This document shows positions 13,803-19,604 of a stretch of DNA of 19,604 nt, in pieces. Both the position numbers and the translations under genes were made by a program. The DNA comes from an uncultured Collinsella sp. GTDB lineage: Bacteria > Actinomycetota > Coriobacteriia > Coriobacteriales > Coriobacteriaceae. The notes under the pieces were generated by a model that worked only from the letters and a program-made list of their open reading frames with translations, ran no database searches and was not told the DNA's origin. Location of the stretch: contig URVZ01000025.1 of the NCBI GenBank assembly GCA_900551365.1, positions 1 to 19,604 on the forward strand. Direction: 5' to 3'. Within the stretch, counting starts at the first letter, position 1. Each line of letters opens with the position of its first letter.

Positions 13803-14055
13803 TCCAAGCCATCTCCTGTCTCCACTCAAAACAGACCCGATAGCGCTCGTTAACACGGATGCTATATTGACCGGCACGATCGCCCTTCAAAGCTTCCAGG
13901 CGGTTGCCCGGCGGAACGCGAAGATCATCAAGCGAAGCACAAACCTGCAGTTGGCGAATCTTCCTCAGCGCAACGCGCTCAAAGGGCACGAACCTCCTGA
14001 CCCGCACACCCATGGCAAAGCGTTCGGTATCCTCATCTTTATACGATGCAATCAT
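13774..14055 (-). CDS. higB: HigB-type toxin (RelE/ParE superfamily)
   Basis: A 93-residue protein of the HigB family, ribosome-dependent mRNA interferases. Characteristic parts are LRKIRQLQVCASLDDLRVPP, then NRLEALKGDRAGQYSIRVNE, then RYRVCFEW and the C-terminal VEIVDYHK with its His. The family core is complete, so the toxin should be active. It precedes and overlaps higA. An AAGG-containing SD lies just before the ATG. A 13-bp palindrome and a consensus -10 sit upstream, where HigA autoregulation would be expected. Confidence 0.92.
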   Translation of the reverse strand: MIASYKDEDTERFAMGVRVRRFVPFERVALRKIRQLQVCASLDDLRVPPGNRLEALKGDRAGQYSIRVNERYRVCFEWRQEMAWNVEIVDYHK

Positions 14056-14066
14056 AGTATCGCCTT

Positions 14067-14112
14067 ACGTTAGTAACGTCAAACGTTTCTATAGACTTAC
14101 ATCTCTATTATA
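14067..14112 (-). promoter_or_regulatory. higBA promoter and candidate HigA operator
   Basis: On the minus strand TATAAT (14112-14107) is a perfect -10 box in AT-rich sequence. The palindrome ACGTTA-G-TAACGT (14067-14079) lies between it and the higB ATG, a good position for an operator. No convincing -35 was seen. Confidence 0.55.
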
Positions 14113-14157
14113 TCGTACGTTTGTTCGTGTTTTCTAGAACAAATAGTCCTTCACGCC

Positions 14158-15345
14158 TTAGTCAAGCAAAAGCAATCGTTTGTAGACATCGAGACCTTTG
14201 AGTAGGATTTCCTCGTCGAAGAGCATGCTATCGGTATGCAGAGCGCTTGTGGCATAGGCGGGGCAGCCATCCGAATCACTCGGGTTGTCTTGGTCCTCTG
14301 GCATACCCGTGCCCAGCAGGAAAAACACGCCCGGCAGATGGCGCTGATAGAACGCGAAATCCTCGGCGATCAGCAGCGGCTCGTCCACAAGCTGCAGCTC
14401 GGGCAAGGCAGGCGCAATGTGGGCAAACAACTCGGGGTCGTTATCGACTGGCGGATAGCCCTCGGCAAAGTCGAGATCGTACGTACAGCCCGTTGCGGTG
14501 CACGCCTCGTCGAGCGCACGGCGTACGCCCTCGCGCGCACGGTCGAACATGGCGTCCGTAAACACACGCAAGCTACCGGCAACATGGGCCTCCCCCGCCA
14601 CCGCATTGCAGACGGTGCCTGCCTGCAGCAGGCCGAACTTGCCAATGCAGGGCTCATCGGCACCCAACTCGTCCATGAGCTCGCGCTCGGAAACTAAGAA
14701 CTTGGCCGCTGCCAGCGCGGCATCGCGCGATTCCTCGACTGGAACGCCGTAGGTCTTGGCGATATGGATACTCGTTCCATGGATATGAATGTGCGTCTCG
14801 CTTGAGCGCGCCAGCAGCGGACCGGGGCAGCTCGCCAACGTGCCGGCGGGCAGATCGGGCCACACATGAAAGCCAAAAATGCGGTCGGCCCCATAGCGCT
14901 CGAACACACCACTCTCGCATACCGTCTTGGCACCACCGGTCGTTTCCTCGGCCGGCTGGAACACAAAGAGAACGTTGCGCCTAATGGCGCCCGGCTGTTC
15001 GCGAATCGTACGGTCAACATACGTCGCGGCGGCAAGCGCCATGGCCATGTGTCCGTCATGTCCGCAAGCGTGCATCTTGCCGGGATGGGTTGAGGCAAAG
15101 GCCGCTCCCGTCGCCTCCGCGATGGGCAGCGCATCCATATCGGCGCGAATCGCCGTGGCATGCGCGGCATCAACACCGGCGTCGAAGAAAGCACAGACGC
15201 AGCTGGGGCACGGATGGGTCACCTCGCAAGCGAGCGGTGCCAGCACGCCCTCGATATAGGCAATGGTTTGCGGAAGATCGAAATCGAGCTCCGGAATGCG
15301 ATGGAGATCGCGGCGATAGCGACGGAGTTCTTGGAGCTCGGTCAT
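14158..15345 (-). CDS. M20D amidohydrolase, probable N-acetyl-diaminopimelate deacetylase
   Basis: A 395-residue metallopeptidase-family protein of M20 subfamily D (aminoacylase/hippurate hydrolase/N-acetyl-DAP deacetylase type). Motifs are RADMDALP (67-74), HACGHDGH (92-99, metal ligands including C94), FQPAEE with catalytic and metal-binding E133-E134, and H160. The start at 15345 has an AGGGA SD; the longer frame to 15429 has none. Subfamily D enzymes share one fold and differ in acyl-amino-acid substrate. Here it is divergent from a riboswitch-controlled DAP operon containing dapH, the N-acetyltransferase of the acetylated DAP branch, so N-acetyl-LL-DAP is the likely substrate. A general aminoacylase cannot be excluded. 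Confidence 0.83.
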   Translation of the reverse strand: MTELQELRRYRRDLHRIPELDFDLPQTIAYIEGVLAPLACEVTHPCPSCVCAFFDAGVDAAHATAIRADMDALPIAEATGAAFASTHPGKMHACGHDGHMAMALAAATYVDRTIREQPGAIRRNVLFVFQPAEETTGGAKTVCESGVFERYGADRIFGFHVWPDLPAGTLASCPGPLLARSSETHIHIHGTSIHIAKTYGVPVEESRDAALAAAKFLVSERELMDELGADEPCIGKFGLLQAGTVCNAVAGEAHVAGSLRVFTDAMFDRAREGVRRALDEACTATGCTYDLDFAEGYPPVDNDPELFAHIAPALPELQLVDEPLLIAEDFAFYQRHLPGVFFLLGTGMPEDQDNPSDSDGCPAYATSALHTDSMLFDEEILLKGLDVYKRLLLLD

Positions 15346-15455
15346 AGAGGATCCCTTCGTGAGGCACATCTGTTGCAACTTATTGTGATACAGGATTGTG
15401 GCGCACATGTTTCCAGCATATCCCTGCATTTTTTAAACGTTATATACGAATACTC

Positions 15456-15484
15456 TTGTTTGGTAAAGTGCAACGTGATAGGGT
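15456..15484 (+). promoter_or_regulatory. Candidate promoter of the lysine-riboswitch operon
   Basis: TTGTTT (15456-15461) and TAGGGT (15479-15484) are spaced by 17 bp and would start transcription just before the riboswitch at 15496. The -10 is a weak match. The AT-rich stretch 15429-15450 may hold the promoter of the divergent M20D gene. Confidence 0.4.
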
Positions 15485-15495
15485 CTTTACCACTT

Positions 15496-15629
15496 GATAG
15501 AGGCGCGGGCACGAAGAGCCGCGGGCGAGCCGGCAGGCTTTGACCCCGTGGGGAGGCGAAACCCGCCGAACTGGGTTTTACGGGCACGAACAACCTGGTG
15601 GGCCTGTGGGAAACACCCACAGGACTGTC
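15496..15629 (+). promoter_or_regulatory. Lysine riboswitch (L box) aptamer
   Basis: The segment carries the conserved L-box layout: 5' P1 strand GATAG (15496-15500) running into AGGCGCG, an AAGAG element (15513-15517), the GGAGGCGAAACCCGCCGAAC block (15552-15571), an AACCTGG element (15592-15598), a CCTGTGGG-aaaca-CCCACAGG hairpin (15603-15623), and the 3' P1 strand CTGTC (15625-15629) closing on GATAG. It precedes lysA-dapA, the classical place for this riboswitch. Lysine binding should reduce expression. Confidence 0.9.
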
Positions 15630-15645
15630 TGCAGCAATGCGGGAG

Positions 15646-15713
15646 CGCTATCCGGACATTGGGTCCACGCTATGCGGATTCGATGCGCAGATGGCGCCGT
15701 CTGGATAGCGAGG
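15646..15713 (+). promoter_or_regulatory. Candidate expression platform of the lysine riboswitch
   Basis: CGCTATCC (15646-15653) pairs perfectly with GGATAGCG (15703-15710), whose last base is the first base of the GAGG SD (15710-15713) for the ATG at 15724. No hairpin plus T run occurs between aptamer and start, so the switch probably acts on translation start (or through Rho) rather than by intrinsic termination. Confidence 0.45.
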
Positions 15714-15723
15714 TTTACGGGAC

Positions 15724-18033
15724 ATGGCATTGACCCCCAACGAGGCATATGCGGCCAAGCAGCCGTTTGTGGACAAGGAGACACTCGAGCATATCGTCGA
15801 GCAGTTCCCCACGCCGTTTCATCTATACGACGAGGCGGGCATCCGCCGCAACATGCAAGAAGTGCGCGACGCCTTTGCATGGAACCCGGGCTTTAAGGAA
15901 TACTTTGCCGTCAAGGCCAACCCCAACCCGGCGCTCATCTCCATTCTCAACGAATACGGCTGCGGCTGCGATTGCTCGAGCTATACCGAGCTCATGATCG
16001 CCCGCTCACTGGGTATCACGGGACACGACATCATGTTCTCGTCCAACGACACACCGGCTGCCGACTTTGAGCTCGCCGACAAGCTGGGTGCCATCGTCAA
16101 CTTTGACGACATCAGCCACATCGGGTTCTTTGAGCGCGTTGCGGGGCCCATCCCCAAGACGGTCAGCTGCCGCTTTAATCCGGGCGGCCTGTTCCAGCTC
16201 TCCAACGGCATCATGGACAACCCGGGCGACTCCAAATATGGCATGACCACCGAGCAGCTCTTCGAGGCCTTCCGCATGCTCAAGGCCAAGGGCGCCGAGG
16301 ACTTTGGCATCCACGCATTCCTTGCCAGCAACACTGTCACCAACGACTACTACCCCAAGCTCGCGCGCATCCTCTTTGAGCTTGCCGTACGCCTGGAGCG
16401 CGAGACCGGCGCACACGTCGCCTTCATCAATCTGTCCGGCGGCGTCGGCATCCCCTACCTGCCCGAGCAGCAGGCCAACGACATTCGCGCCATCGGCGAG
16501 GGAGTACACGCGGCATACGACGAGATCCTGGTTCCCGCCGGCATGGGCGATGTGGCCATCTGCACTGAGATGGGCCGCTTTATGATGGGCCCCTACGGCT
16601 GCCTGGTCACCAAGGCCATCCACGAGAAGCAGATCTACAAGGACTATATCGGTGTCGATGCAAGCGCCGTCGATTTGATTCGCCCTGCCATGTATGGCGC
16701 CTACCACCACATTACGGTAATGGGTCAGCCGGGCGGCGCCGACAAGGCCACAGCGTCCGTCACGAACACCTATGACATCACGGGCAACCTATGCGAGAAC
16801 AACGACAAGTTCGCTATCGATCGCGAGCTGCCGCATATCGACATGGGTGACCTGCTTGTAATCCACGATACCGGTGCGCATGGCTACTCCATGGGCTACA
16901 ACTACAACGGACGGCTGCGCTCGGCCGAGGTCCTGCTGCACCCCGATGGCGCGGCCGACCTCATCCGCCGCGCCGAGCGCCCGGGCGATTACTTTGCCAC
17001 GCTCGACGTGCTGCCGTGCGGCCGAGAGCTGCTGGCCAAGTCGCGCGCCGAAAGTGCACGCCGTCGCGCCAAAGACGAGCGCTTGGCAGTCGCAGCTCAA
17101 TGGAACAAACGCATCCAGATCGCGGAGGCGAAGGAGAAGAACATGGACATCCGCAATCTCGAGGGCTCAATCGTCGCCCTGGTTACGCCGTTTAAAAAGG
17201 ACGGCAGTGTCGACTTTGACGCGCTTGGGCGCCTTATCGATTTCCACCTGCAAAACGGCACCGACGCCATCCTCACCCTAGGCACCACCGGCGAGAGCGC
17301 CACGATGACCGACGACGAGGACAACTCCGTTGTCGCCGCGGTGGTCAAGCAAGTTGCAGGACGCGTCCCCGTCATCGCCGGCTCGGGCTCCAACTCCACG
17401 CAGACCATGCTCACCAAGTCGCTTACTTACCAGGGCTTGGGAGCCGACGGCCTGCTGCTCATTACCCCCTACTACAACAAGTCTAACGAAGAGGGTATCT
17501 ATCAGCACTTTAAGACCGTAGCCGATGCCGTGGACATTCCCTGCATCCTGTACAACATCCCCGGTCGTTGCGGCTGCGGTATCAGCGAGCACAACGTAGA
17601 GCGCCTGGCCGCACATCCCAACATCATGGGTATTAAGGAAGCCTCGGGCGACGTCGCCTACGCGGCCAAGATCGCTCACCTGCTGTCAGACGATTTCCGC
17701 ATGTACTCGGGCGAGGATGCACTCACAGTGCCGCTCATGAGCCTGGGCGCTTCGGGCACCATCAGCGTGTGGGCCGACGTGCAGCCGCAGCTTGTACACG
17801 ACATGTGCCGCGCTTATCTGGACGGCGACGTAGCGCGCGCCCGCGACATCCAGATTGCCGGCCAGCCGCTCATCAACGCCCTCTTTAGCGAGGTCAACCC
17901 CATCCCCGTCAAGGAAGCGCTCGCCCAGATGGGCATGATCGAGGCAAACTACCGTATGCCGCTGTGCCCCATGGCAGACGACACGCGAGCCGCACTTACC
18001 GATGCTCTGAAGGGAGCTGGTCTACTTGATTAA
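15724..18033 (+). CDS. lysA-dapA: Diaminopimelate decarboxylase fused in frame to dihydrodipicolinate synthase (LysA-DapA)
   Basis: A single 769-codon frame. Residues 1 to about 440 are a PLP-dependent DAP decarboxylase: YFAVKANPNP with PLP lysine K64, SGGVG (238-242), CTEMGR (280-285) and active-site-like C357 in LCENND. After a charged, Ala/Arg/Lys-rich linker (about 440-473), residues 474-769 are a full-length DapA: the GTTGES loop, YNIPGR and Schiff-base lysine in GIKEAS. The two enzymes start and finish the DAP/lysine branch. No stop separates them, so a bifunctional chain would result. However, AAGGAG (17131-17136) six bases before ATG 17143 is an excellent internal start, so free DapA is also likely. 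The start ATG 15724 has SD GAGG (15710-15713). Confidence 0.88.
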   Translation: MALTPNEAYAAKQPFVDKETLEHIVEQFPTPFHLYDEAGIRRNMQEVRDAFAWNPGFKEYFAVKANPNPALISILNEYGCGCDCSSYTELMIARSLGITGHDIMFSSNDTPAADFELADKLGAIVNFDDISHIGFFERVAGPIPKTVSCRFNPGGLFQLSNGIMDNPGDSKYGMTTEQLFEAFRMLKAKGAEDFGIHAFLASNTVTNDYYPKLARILFELAVRLERETGAHVAFINLSGGVGIPYLPEQQANDIRAIGEGVHAAYDEILVPAGMGDVAICTEMGRFMMGPYGCLVTKAIHEKQIYKDYIGVDASAVDLIRPAMYGAYHHITVMGQPGGADKATASVTNTYDITGNLCENNDKFAIDRELPHIDMGDLLVIHDTGAHGYSMGYNYNGRLRSAEVLLHPDGAADLIRRAERPGDYFATLDVLPCGRELLAKSRAESARRRAKDERLAVAAQWNKRIQIAEAKEKNMDIRNLEGSIVALVTPFKKDGSVDFDALGRLIDFHLQNGTDAILTLGTTGESATMTDDEDNSVVAAVVKQVAGRVPVIAGSGSNSTQTMLTKSLTYQGLGADGLLLITPYYNKSNEEGIYQHFKTVADAVDIPCILYNIPGRCGCGISEHNVERLAAHPNIMGIKEASGDVAYAAKIAHLLSDDFRMYSGEDALTVPLMSLGASGTISVWADVQPQLVHDMCRAYLDGDVARARDIQIAGQPLINALFSEVNPIPVKEALAQMGMIEANYRMPLCPMADDTRAALTDALKGAGLLD
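17143..18033 (+). CDS. dapA: DapA, likely also made from an internal start
   Basis: Read from ATG 17143 the product has 296 residues, the usual size of 4-hydroxy-tetrahydrodipicolinate synthase, which condenses pyruvate with aspartate semialdehyde. The TLGTTGES motif lies at 45-52, Tyr137 in YNIPGR, and Schiff-base Lys165 in GIKEASGD. The SD AAGGAG is perfectly spaced. This is nested in frame within the lysA-dapA frame above, so the two entries are alternative or additional products of the same DNA. Its stop overlaps the dapB start by eight bases. Confidence 0.6.
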   Translation: MDIRNLEGSIVALVTPFKKDGSVDFDALGRLIDFHLQNGTDAILTLGTTGESATMTDDEDNSVVAAVVKQVAGRVPVIAGSGSNSTQTMLTKSLTYQGLGADGLLLITPYYNKSNEEGIYQHFKTVADAVDIPCILYNIPGRCGCGISEHNVERLAAHPNIMGIKEASGDVAYAAKIAHLLSDDFRMYSGEDALTVPLMSLGASGTISVWADVQPQLVHDMCRAYLDGDVARARDIQIAGQPLINALFSEVNPIPVKEALAQMGMIEANYRMPLCPMADDTRAALTDALKGAGLLD

Positions 18034-18766
18034 GACCGTCATTATGGGAACGGGCCGCATGGGCTCGCTCATCCGCACTACCGCCGAAGGCATTGTCGAC
18101 GCCGCCGGGCAGCCCGTTTTTGATATCGTGGCCCAGATTGGCTTCGATTTGAGCGAGCTCGAGAACGCACCGGCTGCCGACGTCATCATCGACTTCTCGA
18201 ACGTCGCGACCTTCGACGCCGTCGTCGCCTATGTCGAGCGCACGGGCGCGGCGTTGGTCTCAGGCACCACAGGCTACACCCCCGAGCAGATGGACCGCCT
18301 GCGTGAGCTGGGCCAGAACACCCGCGTTATGCACTCGGGCAATTACTCCATCGGTATCGCAGCCCTGCGCCATCTGGTAGCGCAGGCTACACGCGAGCTG
18401 CCCGGCTTTGACTGCGAAATCGTCGAGACGCACCACAACCAAAAGGTCGACGCCCCCAGCGGCACTGCCAAGCTGCTGCTCGACGCCGTCGTCGAAGCCG
18501 AGCCCGAGGCAGGCTACCACCCCGTCTATGGCCGCGAGGGCATGTGCGGAGCACGCGATCCCAAGGAAATCGGTATGCACTCGCTGCGCGGCGGCACCGT
18601 CGCCGGTGTGCACGAGGTGAGCTTCTTTGGCCAGGACGAGGAGGTCACGCTCACCCACCGCGCCACGAGCCGTCAGATCTTTGTCAACGGCGCCTTGGCA
18701 GCCGCGCAGAAGCTCGTCACCCGCGAACCCGGCTTCTATACGTTCGACAAGGTCATGTTTGCCTAA
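18026..18766 (+). CDS. dapB: 4-hydroxy-tetrahydrodipicolinate reductase
   Basis: A 246-residue DapB: N-terminal nucleotide-binding motif MGTGRMGS (7-14), IDFSN near residue 55, the SGTTGY loop, and the catalytic segment ETHHNQKVDAPSGTAK with the His pair and Lys. It reduces the DapA product with NAD(P)H. The start is TTG 18026, chosen because it has SD AGGGAG (18011-18016) nine bases upstream and overlaps the dapA stop by eight bases, so the two are translationally coupled. It is third in order in the lysine operon. Confidence 0.93.
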   Translation: MIKTVIMGTGRMGSLIRTTAEGIVDAAGQPVFDIVAQIGFDLSELENAPAADVIIDFSNVATFDAVVAYVERTGAALVSGTTGYTPEQMDRLRELGQNTRVMHSGNYSIGIAALRHLVAQATRELPGFDCEIVETHHNQKVDAPSGTAKLLLDAVVEAEPEAGYHPVYGREGMCGARDPKEIGMHSLRGGTVAGVHEVSFFGQDEEVTLTHRATSRQIFVNGALAAAQKLVTREPGFYTFDKVMFA

Positions 18767-18805
18767 CCAGGTATCAACCGAATCCACCCAAAGGAGAGAT
18801 AGCAA

Positions 18806-19525
18806 ATGAGCAACGCAGCCGAGATGGATGCACAGGAGATTATCAACTACATCGCCACCGCGCCCAAAAAGACGCCCGTCAAGCTGTACGTGCGCGAGAA
18901 GCCGGGCATGAAGGTTGCCTGGGGCGACGCACATGTCTACGGCGGCCGTCGCGGCAAGACCGTCTTTGGCGACTGGGACGAGCTCAAGACCATCCTGGAC
19001 GCCAATGCCGATTCCATCGATTACTACGACGTTGAAAACGATTGCCGCAACTCCGCCGTGCCCATGCTCGACCTTAAGGGCATCAACGCCCGCATCGAGC
19101 CGGGCGCGATCATCCGCGACCGCGTCGAGATTGGCGACCGTGCCGTCATCATGATGGGCGCCATCATCAACATCGGCTCCGTTATCGGCGAGGGTTCCAT
19201 GATCGATATGGGCGCCGTGCTGGGCGGTCGCGCCACCGTGGGTAAGAACTGCCACATCGGCGCCGGCACCGTGCTGGCAGGCGTCGTGGAGCCCGCCAGC
19301 GCCACGCCCGTCATCATCGAGGACGATGTCATGATCGGCGCAAACGCCGTGGTCCTGGAAGGCGTGCACGTGGGCAAGGGTGCTGTAGTTGCCGCCGGCG
19401 CCGTGTGCGTCGAGGACGTCCCCGCCGGCGCCGTCGTGGCCGGCATTCCCGCCCGCGTCATCAAGATGCGCGACGAGAAGACCGACAGCAAGACCGGCCT
19501 GGAAGAGGGCCTGCGCCAGCTGTAG
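18806..19525 (+). CDS. dapH: Tetrahydrodipicolinate N-acetyltransferase
   Basis: A 239-residue left-handed beta-helix acyltransferase. An N-terminal alpha/beta domain (about 1-85) is followed by hexapeptide repeats (about 90-215), including GSVIGEGSMIDMGAVLGGRA and VHVGKGAVVAAGAVCVEDVP, then the C-terminal IPARVIKM cap. Size and N-terminal domain match DapH rather than succinyl-specific DapD. It acetylates tetrahydrodipicolinate using acetyl-CoA, committing the pathway to the acetylated branch. SD AAGGAG (18791-18796) lies nine bases before the ATG. It is the last gene of the operon, 39 bases after dapB, and the divergent M20D enzyme could remove the acetyl group. Confidence 0.92.
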   Translation: MSNAAEMDAQEIINYIATAPKKTPVKLYVREKPGMKVAWGDAHVYGGRRGKTVFGDWDELKTILDANADSIDYYDVENDCRNSAVPMLDLKGINARIEPGAIIRDRVEIGDRAVIMMGAIINIGSVIGEGSMIDMGAVLGGRATVGKNCHIGAGTVLAGVVEPASATPVIIEDDVMIGANAVVLEGVHVGKGAVVAAGAVCVEDVPAGAVVAGIPARVIKMRDEKTDSKTGLEEGLRQL

Positions 19526-19527
19526 AA

Positions 19528-19555
19528 GTTACGCGGTTTTACCAAACCGCGTAAC
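19528..19555. terminator. Hairpin after dapH (probable terminator)
   Basis: GTTACGCGGTTT (19528-19539) and AAACCGCGTAAC (19544-19555) form a perfect 12-bp stem with a TACC loop three bases after the dapH stop. No T run follows, so it may need Rho or mainly protect the 3' end. Confidence 0.55.
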
Positions 19556-19604
19556 GGCTCGACGCTGCAAACGCCCCTAAGCGGCAATCTGACGTTCAAT
19601 CGTC

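Noticed and set aside
18260..19369. 369-codon antisense frame over dapB and dapH
   Set aside because: Asp/Gly/His-rich shadow of the hexapeptide repeats and dapB, crossing the gap between two real genes; no SD.
19577..19604. Possible C-terminus of a minus-strand gene entering from the right edge (reads TIERQIAA then stop TAG)
   Set aside because: The position beside a 12-bp hairpin fits a convergent gene end, but only eight codons are visible, too few to support a call.

Overview
The window looks like a piece of chromosome from a high-G+C, Gram-positive gut actinobacterium of the Coriobacteriia, most likely Collinsella or a close relative. This is inference from codon use, strong Shine-Dalgarno (SD) sites, an LPxTG surface protein, a D-aspartate ligase/racemase pair and the general gene style; no rRNA or other marker is present to prove it. 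No IS element, prophage, CRISPR array or tRNA was seen.

Layout. (1) 1-2465: the tail of an upstream gene, a 30-residue membrane peptide, then a secreted, sortase-anchored C69-family dipeptidase, each followed by a terminator. (2) 2487-6150: a complete group I ECF transporter operon (S component, fused double ATPase, T component). Its 5' leader encodes a 22-residue peptide with three consecutive Trp codons followed by a textbook intrinsic terminator, so the operon appears to be controlled by tryptophan attenuation and probably imports tryptophan or a related compound. The leader also carries a 21-nt segment complementary at 20 of 21 positions to a segment just beyond the terminator, which ordinary attenuation does not explain. 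Large palindromic elements lie between the S and ATPase genes. (3) 6210-8297, minus strand: D-aspartate ligase-like ATP-grasp enzyme and aspartate racemase, a cassette for D-Asp addition to peptidoglycan. (4) 8530-10569, plus strand: a MOSC-domain protein and a secreted coiled-coil protein with a lysozyme-like C-terminal domain. (5) 10568-14112, minus strand: a membrane-anchored Ser/Thr kinase, an HTH-like protein, an FxLYD-type membrane protein whose SD lies inside a 14-bp inverted repeat, a small membrane protein with a stop codon where its N-terminus should be, and a higBA-type toxin-antitoxin pair. (6) 14158-19555: lysine/diaminopimelate biosynthesis. An M20D deacylase (minus) is divergent from a lysine-riboswitch-controlled operon, lysA-dapA (one uninterrupted reading frame), dapB, dapH.

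How it works together. Regions 2 and 6 are two amino-acid supply modules under cis-acting RNA control by their likely products: tryptophan through a translated leader, lysine through an L-box riboswitch. Regions 1, 3, 4 and 6 all touch the cell envelope: DAP/lysine supply, D-Asp cross-bridge synthesis, a probable wall hydrolase and a wall-anchored peptidase. dapH with the divergent M20D enzyme points to the acetylated branch of the DAP pathway.

The most notable points are the Trp-attenuated ECF transporter with its extra long-range complementarity, the stop-less lysA-dapA junction that keeps a perfect internal SD and start for dapA, and the SD-trapping inverted repeat in the kinase cluster.
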